From Haliclona indistincta (Eukaryota; Porifera; Demospongiae; Haplosclerida; Chalinidae): DNA of 64,000 nt. Location of the stretch: positions 4,451,569 to 4,515,568 of the forward strand of contig OZ024787.1 of assembly GCA_964017065.1 (NCBI GenBank). The letters are read 5' to 3'. This document shows, one piece after another, positions 1 to 12,100 of this stretch. The translations under genes and the position numbers were made by a program. A model generated the notes under the pieces. It worked only from the letters and a program-made list of their open reading frames with translations, was not told the DNA's origin and did no database searches. Within the stretch, counting starts at the first letter, position 1. Each line of letters opens with the position of its first letter.

Positions 1-3000
1 CGAAGAGCTCTGTCATGGTTGTAGGGAAGGGAATATCTGTGTCATAGCTGTCCTTGAATATCAGGGCTACAATAACGGCATTGAGGGGGATATACATCAT
101 ACCATATATGGGAGGATTACCAGTGATGTAAGACAAGAACCCTACGAGGATATTCCCACTAAATACGCTCTCAGCAAACCGCATAATATACTCTTTAGTG
201 AAGCCTATCACCTCAAGATGTCTGTCTATATTATGTTGGCAGAGTCTCCAGAGGTCAGCACTTACTGAAGGACGACTGGTGACAATAATGGTAGCCTCTG
301 GCAGGAGCCTACCCTTAAGTAGATCTATGTAGACTGAGCCCTCCTGTCGCTGCTCATAAGGAAGCTCATCAAACCCATCGCACACAATAAGCAAGCCTTT
401 CCCTCCTCCTATTGCAGCGAAGAGCTCCTTTATGTCAGTGGTAGCATCACATGGCAGCAGGTCTCCAAGGCAACGTGCCTCTTGAGCCTTCTTCTCCCTC
501 AAGCGAACTAGCACAACCAACTCGTATTGCTTCACACTCTCTAACTCCTCCCACTTGTGACACACCTCCCACGCCAGTGTGCTCTTGCCAATACCTGGTG
601 CACCCTCCACTAGGACACATCGAACTGGAGTACCACCCTCTCTGGGCTTTAGTATATGATCTAGTGCTATGGGAGTTTTCTCACGCAAGATCTCTTCAGT
701 TAAACCATGTAGGCTTTTCTTAGTGAACTCATCTGCTTGTTTCCTGGTGATGTCCTTCTTGCTGATGACAGCTAGCTCAATGTAGTACTTGCTGGCAGTA
801 GTGAGTAGCTTATCATCATCAGGGAGTGGCTGTCGGTATAATTTTTTTAGAAACTGCTTGTACTGGTTTCTGTTGGAAGCTAAAAGGAAAATTCATAATC
901 ATTAGTCAAATTGAATAGCTGTAGTTTTTGTTAGGTCATTAGCTAGCCTAGTCTCAAGGCTCCACCCCTCTCAGCTGATTTTGCTCTGAGAGAGGGCCTG
1001 GTCGCTAATATCTCATGTGACATTGATGTCAGGTAGACAGGTAGTTAGTGAGCGTGGGCACGATAGCCTGCATGCCCACGCATTTTGTCTCACTTGCAGT
1101 CACACCGAACGATGCAACAGCAACCAGTACACTCACGCCAAGGCGATTTTTTCTAGACTATACGCAATGCTGCCTACGCTTTGAATTTTCGATCGGTGCT
1201 GAGCAGTCGACGCACGCCAATCAGCTAGATATGAGACATACACGCACAGTACGAAAAATGGATCGGCTAATCCCAAGATGCGTTGGTAGAGACCGCCGTT
1301 GAACATAACCTTGCGCATGCCAGTTTCCAAGACCACAGTTCCTGCAGTCGATGCGGTGAAGCCGAGGCATGAGGCGAAGCCGAGTACAACACCCCGAGCG
1401 CGATAATTTTGTATTGCACGAGCAGACGATGCTTTTACTGGTTTGTAGCATGACAGCCCGCCACAGTCGCTAGATCTTCTATCTAGGGCGACTTTCTTTG
1501 AGGAGTAAATTAAGGCCAGTCTCCGCCCCCAGTGGTATTAACTTCCCTGCCCAGAGGAGGTACGACACAGGCACCTCAAGTTTTAATTAGCGCTTGGGTA
1601 AGTGCCAAAATTTTGTCGCCGAGTCGCAAAATTATGAATTATGTTGCTTACAATATTATTTCCTCTAATAATTGCCCGGGCGTTTATTTTTTCAAGAGGC
1701 TTTTGGCAGAAAAATTCTCCCTAAAAATAAAAATAATTCTACAACCAGGATTCAAACCCGCGACTTTCACATCGCTAAGGTGACTGCTCAACGCGGTACA
1801 CAATTTCCACCACTTTTAATGAAGAACAATGCGTTGCTTACTTATTTCGTACCCGGCATTTATTAGAGACCTGCCGACTATTCGAAACCCAGCGTTAAAT
1901 AGAACAAATATGGTAATTGGATCATTGTGAGGTGCGTTGAGGTGCCAGTGTTGTACCTCTTCTGTTCCCTACCTATGCTTGTCCCCAGACCACACCTCTT
2001 CCACCTACTCCAGAGAGGGTCTGGCAGCAACTGAAAGATTTCTTAGTCCTAGTGACGTACGTTTCAGAAAATGAAAATGACCAGTCAAGTTCACATGACG
2101 AACATGCCGTTGAGCACATGATCAATATGGTGGTAGCATAGTGTAATTCAGGCAATGATGTCAAAGACAGAGAACACCCTAGAGTACTCTTCATTGACTA
2201 CGATGAAGTCAGTCACTTTGTCTGGTCAAAATCAGCGGTTTCACCGTTAGCAAGTGAATTCCTCTTATTGTTCTTTCCATCGTCTTTGTGAATGCTGCAA
2301 TCTTCAATCACCAACTAGGAAATAGCATACTATTTGCCATCTCTTTCTAAGCTGAGCTACAGACTGTTTATCCATATATTGTATCCGTAAAGATATTGAG
2401 TGTATGCGTGACAATGACATCATTAGGACCAAGAAATCTTTCATTTGCTGCCATGCAGACCCTCTCTGGAGTAGGGCGGAAGAGGTGTAATCTGGAGAAC
2501 AAGACTGGTACTATATTTTCTCACCGTTCGCAATGTAGAAATTATAGAACAGGCAGCGCCTTTAATACACTCATACAGAGTGCTACAAACATGTTTACAG
2601 TTTTTGTGGGAAAGATACGATATTCATTGCAGAAGGAATTTTTTGCACAGGAAAATACGGTAGTGTTTTATTCTCACCTGGAGATGTTGATGGTTCTTTA
2701 GCAACAGAGGAAGAAGAGGATGGTAGCGTGATTAGAACAGTTTGTTGTGCTGTAACACAAAGACACCGTCATGTTGTTCCCCTTACATACATTCTCCATC
2801 ACTTACCTGATGTGTTAGTTGGTAGGGACATTGTCAATACCAGTTGAGGTGTGAGTTGTTTCAAAGCATTTTGAAGAAATTTTTTGCTACGCTTTTCCTC
2901 TGAACCCTTCAGCCACATGGCTAACATATCTATCCTACACCTCTCAACCTGTCCCCTCTGGTTTTCCTCAATAGTTTTCAAGGTAGGATGACTCAAACCA

Positions 3001-3126
3001 AGAAGGATTCCAAGTTGAAACCATTGATACACTGTACTCAGTGCTGTCACCAACACTGATAGGTGTGAGTTGTCTATAGTGAGAAAAAAAGATACTCAAT
3101 TAAAAACACATGCATCCACGCGCGCG

Positions 3127-3161
<35 letters not shown>

Positions 3162-3805
3162 CACCTAATGTGCAATCAGGAATTTTAAATAGGTCAACGG
3201 TGGATGAAGAAGCAGAATGATGAGGAAGATGGTAGCTGGTGATCTTTTGTGCTGTAACATTAATTAAAATACTGTCACATGTTATTCCATCATACACACA
3301 TCTTTTACTCACCTGATGTGTTTGGTGGTAGGGTCGACACCAGTTGAGGAGTGTGTGACTTGAGTTGAGCTACATTAAAACACATCCGCTATGATTGATG
3401 GATGTACTCACATTATATCACACACTCACCACATGTGGACCTCAACTTGTCACAGAGATGCTGCATTGAACTGTCATTCTCAAGCTCTTTCACAAACTTG
3501 TGGAAGTTCTGAGGGTCTTGTCGGATTACCGTTAATGTCGCATCTAGAAGCTTTGTCACTTTGTCTCGTTTAAGAATTAACTCATAAACACTTTTCCTCG
3601 TCTCAGGCGACAGCAAACCAATAGAACATAGACTCTTTGAGAGCTGAGTGGGATTATTGATTGCTTTAAACAAATAATCAAAATGATCTTGAAACGCGCG
3701 GGACTCAGCGCTCTCTTCAGTCTCCTGAACAGTAGGATAATATATATATAGACCGGGATCAACAATACGTTAACTTACCCGATCAACCTGAATACCAGAC
3801 GCCAT
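1..3805 (-). CDS. NLR receptor, CARD-Death-NACHT (partial, 3' end outside window)
   Basis: A NOD-like receptor: a cytosolic sensor whose NACHT ATPase is thought to drive oligomerisation while Death/CARD domains recruit signalling partners. Exons by splice sites: 3779-3805 (start MASGIQVDR), 3430-3724, 3313-3369, 2807-3073, and 1-879 continuing off the edge. After the first exon all junctions are phase 1. Residues about 10-107 look CARD-like (KVTKLLDATL, DPQNFHKFVKELE), about 130-215 are a Death domain (LSHPTLKTIEEN, DMLAMWLKG), and the last exon carries the NACHT domain with Walker A GAPGIGKST near residue 310, Walker B LLIVCDGFDEL and sensor IIVTSRPS. About 508 residues are visible; LRRs would lie beyond the edge. 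Exons 3 and 4 end with the near-identical TPQLV...NTSG tail, suggesting exon duplication. Intron 4 (880-2806) is packed with transposon debris. Family call is firm; the CARD versus DED call is less so. Confidence 0.85.
1976..2506. mobile_element. Degenerate inverted-repeat element inside NLR intron
   Basis: The ends (CCCAGACCACACCTCTTCC near 1983 and the diverged complement ending near 2506) match the termini of the better preserved element at 4055-4648, and internal stretches also align. No coding capacity is visible. The termini have decayed and I could not define a target duplication, so this is an older insertion of the same family. Confidence 0.65.
3120..3160. repeat. (CG)n/(CA)n microsatellite
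   Basis: An alternating CG run passes into an uninterrupted CA dinucleotide run. It lies in the 239-bp intron between the short exon 3 and the Death-domain exon of the NLR gene at 1-3805. It is likely length-polymorphic. Confidence 0.9.
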
Positions 3806-3901
3806 AGCTAGCCGAGAGAGGGGGGCGTTTCCACTTGTATGCTTATTTCGGTGAGCCCCACTCGTTATTAAACCATTCCAGTTATTATTTAAGGTGACGG
3901 G

Positions 3902-3946
3902 TAGCCTAGTGACCAGGTTCGTAATACGAGCCTGGTCACGAGGCTA
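3902..3946. mobile_element. 45-bp end-to-end inverted-repeat mini-element
   Basis: Only two abutting terminal repeats are present (TAGCCTAGTGACCAGG and its near complement CCTGGTCACGAGGCTA), separated by 13 bases. GGTGACGGG occurs immediately on both sides (3893-3901 and 3947-3955), a perfect 9-bp target duplication. The end sequence TAGCCT...CCAGG matches the larger elements at 4055-4648 and 6040-7169. It sits about 95 bp upstream of the NLR start codon at 3805. Confidence 0.75.
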
Positions 3947-4054
3947 GGTGACGGGTAGTGTTCGCCTAATTAATTAATTATTCACAAAATTTAAACATCG
4001 ATACAGTGCAACCTCGGTTATCCGGACCTTGTTTATTCGGATCCTCGATTATCC

Positions 4055-4648
4055 TAGTCTCGTTCCCAGACCACACCTCTTCCGCTTTGCTTCTGAGAGG
4101 GTCTGGCAGCTTGCTCGACTTTTCTCGGTCTTGATGACGTTTCATTCTCAGAAAATGGAAATGACCAATCAGATCGCCTTATTTTCAAAATTCACATGAC
4201 AAACGCGCCGTTGAGCACATGATCAACATGGCGGTAGTGCAGTGTGTTCAGATTCATCGATGACAGAGAGCATCTAGGGTAATCTTCGTTGACTAGTAAT
4301 AAGTACTACCTGGCAGCCAGTCACTTCTTAGCTGGCTCAAACGAGCGATTTCGCTACCAACAGGTGTGGAAAAATAATTTGCGATTTATTGTTGTTGCCA
4401 TTACATTTGTGAGCGCTGCCATCTTCGAGCGCCACCAAGGAACACAGCATAGTATCTGTCATGTCTTCCTGACCAGATCTATAACTATTGTAACTCATGT
4501 GACCACAGACATTAGTATACAGACAATTTGTCCGCATATTGCATTCGTGTAGCTATTGAACGCGTGACAATGACGTCACCAAGACCGAGCAAGCTGCCAG
4601 ACCCTCTCAGAAGCAAAGCGGAAGAGGTGTGGTCTGGGAACGAGACTA
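4055..4648. mobile_element. 594-bp MITE with long terminal inverted repeats and 9-bp target duplication
   Basis: The ends are near-perfect inverted repeats of about 63 bp beginning TAGTCTCGTTCCCAGACC. CGATTATCC flanks both sides (4046-4054 and 4649-4657). A 9-bp duplication and long termini fit Mutator-like (MULE) non-autonomous elements; that assignment is inference. The interior has no convincing coding sequence. The target is itself an older element end resembling pogo/Tigger termini (CAGTGCAACCTCGGTTATCC from about 4005), so this is a nested insertion. Confidence 0.85.
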
Positions 4649-4657
4649 CGATTATCC

Positions 4658-6039
4658 GGATTAGCTGGAGAAGCCTGTTTCCAGATAATTAGATATTTGG
4701 TATGTACAAAATTCAACGAATATAATTATCAGGCACTGCTTTACAAGTTATGAATACATATAATTAACGACCATGCTGCTATTTGCTCGTTTGTTCTGTA
4801 GGCAAGCTGTCTGGTTTATTTCACCTTCCCACGGTAGGAAACAATATTTACATACACAAGATAGCGCGATCTTGACGATCTAAGCCTGTATTGCCATCGC
4901 CATTCGATACAGGAAAGGTAGCTGTTCTTCTGGAGCTAAAAATTAGACGCTAGCATATCGCAAGGAGATGCTAGAAATCGAAATGCGCAAGAGAAAATTT
5001 ATAATTTTCCACGTCAGAATTCTCGAAAACTATCCAATAGTAGCCAGTGAGGAAAACGGCGTCGTACCTTCAGATTTACCTTGAGAACACTAGGTTAATC
5101 ATATTTTACACTTTTTACTTTTGTCATAATTATTTTTTTTACGAGAATATTTCATTATTTGTACCATCCATCAACTACCGTACAGCTAGAAATTTTGGTG
5201 GATTAAAATTTTGGCGAATTTGGCGAATTGGACTGTAATCGCCAAATTTTTAATCGCCCGAGTCTGGTAACTACTCCACGATCACCATCTGTTCAGTTCT
5301 CTATGAAGAGTAGCGCTCGAATAGTATTTTGACGCACACTGAGCACTACAAAAAAATACAACAAACCTGCGCTACACAAACCAGCATTTAGTCTCGTCCC
5401 CAAACCCTTCAGCAGAAAACAAAATGGAAAGAGCGAGGAAGGGTCTGGTGCACGGGCTTGCATCTAGTAGGAACATTGGGAACCTTTATATAACGACAAG
5501 AACAGCCAGAGACAATCATTCTGAAACATTTTCTTATGTGTTCAGTGCAACCAATGGCAGCTATTAGTAGTCATTCTTACTCAAATATCTGAGCGGCAGT
5601 CATGGTGCCCAAACCAATCATAGCTGTCTATCACCCAATGCACTGCATTGTGGGCGTGAGGAAACGTTTTCGCTGCATACTTATTAATTAGCTCCAAAAC
5701 ATATCCAAGACTTAAAGTAGTTGCCAATGTACAGCACACTTGATTTCTACGTTGTTCCAAAGTGACGTCTGGATGTTAGCCTACAAACAGACTTCGACCA
5801 CCACGAGTGGTTTCTAAGGAGCTGCTCCAGAAACGATGAGGATCGCTACAAGATCGGGATTGGCCAGCCAGTACAACAGAAGAGTCTCTAAGGAATCATT
5901 CTGACAACTTCTAAAGCTGGCTTTCTCAACTTGACAAATTTACGTCATCGAGAAAATAAATTCACGTGACTTCAGCTGTTGGCGACGTTCCACTGCTCTC
6001 TTTAGTCTCTGGCGGTGATCAGGCGTCCGGCTGACGTAC
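4658..6039. other. Gene-free spacer with repeat fragments
   Basis: I found no exon chain here. A fragment near 5393 begins TAGTCTCGTCCCCAAACCC and resembles one end of the 4055-4648 family without a matching partner. Around 5180-5240 is an AT-rich stretch related to other CCGTA-type element ends in the window. The last 200 bp (5840-6039) may hold promoter sequence of the gene at 7213, now separated from it by the insertion at 6040-7169. A CACGTG lies near 5963. Confidence 0.5.
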
Positions 6040-7169
6040 TAGCCTCGTCCCCAGGCCGGCTCTCGATATAGAGAGCCTGGTACACATTGTATGCGCATGC
6101 GTTAATTATGTCCAAATATGGCATGATCAATTGAATCATAGATAATACAGTACACAGTGGATATGCAACGACCTGGTATACGGAGGGATCCACGGTGTTA
6201 CGCTGTAACACTGACTGAAACGGGTCTTAGTTGAGTAGCTGAAAGTTATAAAGCTGTATTTACTGTTCTGAAGAGACAAGGAAGCTATTATAAAGCAGTA
6301 AACGTGTTCATCATTTGGTAGAGAAGATCTTGGTACTGCAAAAGACTTCTGTTGTTATAGCTGGACCTCGGTTTCTGCCGTTTTGGCTCTCTTTTCTTGA
6401 TACGGCTACTTTGTGTTAGATTACTACAGCACTGGATTATGCTACAAAGCCTTTTTACATACCTACTGGTAGCTCATAGTGTTGTGCGTTGTGAGAAACT
6501 ATTATCAAGGAGTTACACTCTGTGCACAACTGCTGAGACGCTGCCAAGCAGCAAATTTTTCCTTCGTGTAGCAGTTTGTTTGTGTTAGATTATCTACCAC
6601 ACTGACGGCTTTAGAACTCCATGAACAGCACTACTGAATGCTACTGTCTTCATCCTACTGTGAGAAACTAAGGTTGCATGCACAAAACGGTCACAACGTT
6701 CAGTATCTTGTCTTTAGCACATCACACTAGTCGAGCTATGGAGCTTGAAAACTATGATTTTTCACATAGATACGTTGCTTCCAGTGTTAGAAGTGAACGG
6801 AATGGCTCTATTACAAGATAAACCAATGGTTGAAGTTGCTTTCGTCGTTGTCTACATATTTCCTGCAATGTTTTCAGCTGTTTTTGTGCACTGTAAGGGG
6901 AGCAGCCATTTATAATCCTCGGACACGTCCGTTACACCCGTTGCACACACTGCATCACTCCAAATCGGCGTATACGGGCTCGTTGCATATCTACTGTGTA
7001 CTGTATTATCTATGATTGAATGACATGATTCGGCAAATTCAACAGATTCGGTGAAAATCATGCCTTATTTGGACATAATTAACGCATGCGCATACAATGT
7101 GTACCAGGCCCTAGCCCTCTCCTAGATCCTATCCTCAGCTTTGGGAGGCGGGGCCTGGGGACGAGGCTA
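6040..7169. mobile_element. 1.13-kb non-autonomous element with 10-bp target duplication
   Basis: Termini are TAGCCTCGTCCCCAGGCC at the left and its complement at the right, followed inward by further inverted homology of roughly 100 bp (for example CATTGTATGCGCATGCGTTA at 6088 and its complement near 7085). GCTGACGTAC flanks both sides (6030-6039, 7170-7179). The interior has no intact transposase that I can recognise. It belongs to the same terminal family as 3902-3946 and 4055-4648. Insertion is 43 bp upstream of the ATG at 7213, so it may sit in that gene's 5' UTR or promoter. Confidence 0.8.
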
Positions 7170-7212
7170 GCTGACGTACGTATTCCACAACCACCTACGA
7201 ACAGTTGTGACG

Positions 7213-8493
7213 ATGGAAGATAACACGAAGGCTGAAACAGGTCAGTACATTTAATACTGAACTACTTAGCTAAGTCTCGTTATGCATGCATTAAGAGTTC
7301 GAAGAGGAGCACACATTTCGTGGACCGTCGATGCTGCAACACTGAATTTTTTGGGGTCCTTTAATTACGGCAATTATTATTGTGATAGTAAGTTGTTCCA
7401 GGCTCCAGTAGCTACATGTATAGAGATCCGTCTGTTCATCATTATTTTCTGCATGCACACTGATATGTACAGACAACACTACCTGGTCTAGCAGTGACAA
7501 TAACTGGAATATGGGCATTAGTAAGATACTGTACATGTACTCTCTATAATTATTACTCTGTTATAATTCAAGGTCCAGTCCACAATGTTCTTTCCTACCA
7601 CAACTGAAGCTAGCGTGATCATAATATCAGTCCTGGTCATCATCGTGGGTGTGCTCATGATCATTATTAACATTGGGTGCCTACTTTTTATGAAATAATT
7701 ATGAGAGACCATCATACACAAGAGACTACGATGATAACAAACATGCATTTCTTCAAGTAACAATGGTACGTGTATACACATACCCACTTCTTTACTTGAC
7801 CTCTAACCTGTGGTTGTAGATTTATTCAGTTCCCTTGATAATTCTTGTTGTGATATTACTATCTCTTGGTATTGCAGCAGGTGCTCTAATCCCTAGTGTG
7901 AGTGATAACATTACATCATACTCTGTGTTTATAAAATATTGTAATACTTATAATAGCTGTCAGAGACAATTGGAAGTAGTGCCAATATTTTATTATTCAA
8001 CTCTGAAGGAGCCAGGGATGCTTGGGACACTGCTCAGAACACTGTAAGGTTTAAAAGCCTTCATGCATCCGAAATCATTTTTATTGCTATTTTACATTGT
8101 ATATAGCTAAGATGTTGTGGAGCAATGAATTTCACTGATTATGAACAAGTTTTCAACAATTTCTCTGTACCAGTCTCTTGCTGTAACACCACCAACCCAC
8201 TGGCCAATGAGACAACATGCCCAAATATTGTCATGGACACTAACGTGACCACTGAACTAATATACACTGAGGTAATGGCGTTATAACCGTGGCAGTATCC
8301 ATCTCCTCTAGGCTCTATCTCATTGCAGGGCTGTGTTCCACAGTTAGTGTCTCACTTTCATTATATTCTCAGTGTTGTTGCTGGAGTTAGTATCATTGTT
8401 GGAGGAATGCCAATAATAATAATAGGGACAATGGCAATTGTTATTGGAATCTTTTTAGCATGGATTATGCTCATATTACGTCATGAAGATTGA
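7213..8493 (+). CDS. Tetraspanin-like membrane protein (5' half not fully resolved)
   Basis: The 3' half is clear. One exon from about 7821 encodes a membrane segment (IYSVPLIILVVILLSLGIAA). An intron of about 80 bp follows, then an exon from about 7963 ending near 8045 (EGARDAWDTAQNT). Exon 8107-8271 starts LRCCGAMNFTDYEQ, and 8329-8493 holds a final long hydrophobic segment and stop. The CCG motif, a later CC pair and a GC pair are the hallmark cysteines of the tetraspanin large extracellular loop. Upstream, ATG at 7213 opens MEDNTKAETG with a donor after 7240, and 7585-7698 encodes another hydrophobic run (VIIISVLVIIVGVLMIII). I could not join these in one frame; an undetected small intron, a further exon or a frameshift is possible. 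Only three membrane segments are evident against four in typical tetraspanins. Confidence 0.6.
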
Positions 8494-9107
8494 TCTCTAG
8501 TTTGTAACTCAAGTTTATTAATTTAAAGTTTGCACTGCAAATAATACGAATTTCACAAAGCCACCGGCAGTGTGTGTAGATCTATTGTCAGCTTCTTAGT
8601 CTACATGCAACGAGAGAGCTAGAATTAAGAAAGTTGCTAAAATATAAGCTGTTTAAGTCATGATCACAGCAGAAAGATTCCTGAATCCAGCACAAGTGTG
8701 CTGTCTACTGGAGCTGTGCTACTTCTTAGATTTCACGACATATAACTATAACATACAGAGCACAGAAACTGGTGCAGTGCACTATACAAATAGCTAAACC
8801 AGTATTCCAAGATCATATCTTTAAGTAAAACCAGTAATCAAGCTCTACGCAATACAATTTTAGAAAGAATCCACAGATATCAGTTCGAGTGCTGCTGCAT
8901 GCTAGCGCTATGCGCTAGCGCCATTGAGCCACGCCTCACGATATGGAAGGTTAACGGTACGGTACGGTACGGTTAGCTACGCATTCGAAAATCACGTGCG
9001 CTTAATAACAGCCTAAAAATCACGTGCGCATACTAATACTTCCAAAAAATAATTGTAAACAAAATTATTTTTCCACACCCCTCTCGTTCCAGGACTGATT
9101 GCTGGCG
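8494..9107. promoter_or_regulatory. Spacer and putative NLR promoter with paired CACGTG boxes
   Basis: The spacer contains no exon I can support. Just upstream of the NLR start at 9108 lie two copies of AAAATCACGTGCGC (E-box cores at 8993-8998 and 9021-9026, 28 bp apart) and a short GGTAC tandem (about 8954-8972). CACGTG is the classical target of bHLH-ZIP factors of the USF/MITF/MYC type. The role here is inferred from position and repetition only. Confidence 0.4.
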
Positions 9108-12100
9108 ATGGACAGGACTTTAGGTAAATTTACAGCTATAGTCGAGAAGTCTTCTAGTCAGCTTTCATTTTGTCTACTATTACTTAGGTATAAGAGAGTT
9201 GGATGAAATCTGCCGGTTAATCCGGCCAGCGAAAGAGAAGTGGGAGACCATAGGACTGGGTTTAGGCCTCAGCCCCAAGTCGCTTAATCAGATTAAGACT
9301 GCCAGGAAAGAAGATCCCGGACAATGTCTATACAGTGCCATAAGCGATTGGCTACATCACAAAGGCAAATTTTCTAAAACCACTTGGAGGACACTGACCA
9401 ATACACTTGGAAAAGTCAATGAAACCGCACTTGCTGAAACTATCATGACAAAGAAAGGTGAGTGATTTCAATGGTTCTGTGTGTTGAGTAGGTGAGTACC
9501 AGTGTGGACACATGGCTTTTTGCATAACCCAGAAAAATATAGTTAGTGATCACCTAAGCATTGTCCTCGTACAATGTATTCTCTCCAAAGACTTATAAAC
9601 AGTACAATTATAGACCATTTCAGGAGCTAATTGCTTTCCCGTTCAACACCGGACATGACCGGATCATGGGTAAAGCAGACTGGATATGTCCAGATTGACC
9701 TCGCCTCGTTAAGTTTTTACTGCAGGTAAAAACACAAGATTTTTATCTCTGCATACTCAGCTAGCTACTTTATACACACAAACGAAGTATATTGCTCACA
9801 AGAGCTTTTAGCGTTTGCAAAAGCGCTTTTCTATCTCTCGAACGACCAGCAAAGCGGAAAATACAGCTGAGTTTTTGCTTGATCTTACTGGTACACTGTG
9901 TCGACATGCTATGGTAGCAAACAACACTGGATAATGAATGACCTTGATTGAATAATACAATCATAATTGCATGGCTGCTACATAAATCACAGCAAACAAG
10001 ACCAGCTTCTGGTAGCCAACTGCTTGGCAATCTAGCCAAGCGACGAAACGAAGATTTTGTGTTTACCTGCAGCACAATACCATCAATGTTAGGGTGCCGG
10101 TAATGGCACCTATTAGCGCCTAAAATGGTCTATTGTATGCCTTGTAGCTCTCCCACAAAGGCACAAAATTTACAATTTTCTGTGCAAAATTTGTCTTAGC
10201 TTTGGCAAAGATAGTGTGGACATTGGCTGTTGGGGCATTATTTCTCTCATAACAGTAACCATGGATACGTCATTATTATTAAGGTTGCTTCACTTAACAA
10301 CAATTAGCTTATGGGGGAATGTGAAAAAAGAAACAGATCCAATTTCAGCACTTCCAGGTTTGCCACTTCAACATGGTTTATGGCAGCTCTTAGTCAATGC
10401 TAGAGAGCACATCTAAAGGCTTTCTACTGCCTAGTATTGCCGTTTGAACAGCAATACTTGCATTGTAGCCGCCATTTTGTTTCCTTGTCATCATCAGAAG
10501 TTGTGTCTCCTAAATAATTCTATTTAGGATACTGAGTATATCTAATTTTATCTTTTATCTCTTAATAGCACTTGTTCCTCGTTCAAAAATTCAGAAACCA
10601 AAAGTTCCAGTGCCACACATGGACAAGAAGTTCACAGGTTTGTATAGACACTTAATTATAGAATGGCTAATTATTTAGTAGATTAAAAATTTGAAGGCAC
10701 TCCCTCAAAATTTTGCTAGAATAGTGGCGATGACCATCCTAATCCTGATTCTAACCCTAATCATCTAATCCTCCTCATGCCAGGCCTTGGAGACAGAGTA
10801 GCTATTATAATTTATTTTTCATCCTTTTCTCTACAGATGATAGTGAGCTGTTTATTCACGACTTACCTTGGCTTCAGAGACAACTCAAAAGTATTGCACC
10901 AGATTGGTTCCAATTCGGGTTACAATTACACCTCTCATATACTCAGTTGAGTATAATTCGAAAAGACAATCAGTCTCGGGGTTGTGAAGACTGCCTTAGT
11001 GAGATTCTAGCTCTGTGGCTCAATCGGACTCCTACTGCTGGAGAGCTTTTGAATGCTGTGAATGATGTAGACAAAAAATCGCTGGCCTGCACCCTGAAAA
11101 AAAGCCTAGAGCAAGGTGTCCACAGAAGAGGTAGGTGCTCATTGGAATGCATGTAAGATATGTCTCAGTGCACATTCGTGTGAGATGTTTATCATAGTCT
11201 GCTGGTTTGTGTAGTGTGATGGTACAGTATGTAAATGTATTAGCATATAAATCAAGTTGTATGACTCAATCAATAATGAAAATCATTATTGATTGTCCGG
11301 CATTTAGCATTCCACACCTTCAGTTTTGATTGTTCAATCTGAAGTTATAATAGCGAAGCCAACTCAATGCTTATACATGTACCGTAAACGTAGAAATTTT
11401 AAAGGTTCGCAATTTTCGCAAAATGCCATTTTTAGCCAATAACTTTTATACATGGCGACACCCAAAATCAGTGGTGTAGCCAGGACTCTCAGTCAGGTGG
11501 GGCACAAAAATGGACGCACTTGCATGCCCGCAAAAATTTTGTAAACCACGCCCATTTTTGGTAAAAATTTGTGTGTTTTGGAGCATTCGAGCCACGTTTT
11601 TGAACCATGGTTGAACAATCTGGTCCATAGTAGAGTCACAGATTGATGATCAGCCGATAAGATCAGTGTGCTACTGAAAAAGAAGTGGCTTGGCGTTAGT
11701 TTCACTAGTACTGTATGCATGGTAGCCCAAGAGGTGCCCCACCAATGGTAGGGCACCTCCTTGACTTGGTGGAGCCTGTGCCCACCTAGGCCCACCCCTA
11801 GATACACCACTGCCCAAAATACAAAATAGCAAATTTGGGAGCAAAATATTAATACCACAAAATACCATGTATGGTATACAGCTGTTTCTTTCAACTGCTT
11901 AGTTAATACTTTAGTAATGCTTGGTATTCCGGTTCTGTACCTACACTGTCCATATTAATTTTGCTAGTTGTTGATTTAATATTGTGCTATCATTTCTCTT
12001 TGAAACAGCACCAACATGTGAATGGACTTCACTTGAGCAGCATCAAAGAACCTTTTATCGAAGGAGCTCACAACTTGGTGGTACAACAGATTGGCCACCT

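Noticed and set aside
9770..10075. 101-codon minus-strand frame in NLR intron 2
   Set aside because: It lies in an intron of the plus-strand NLR, has no recognisable domain and no splice partners.
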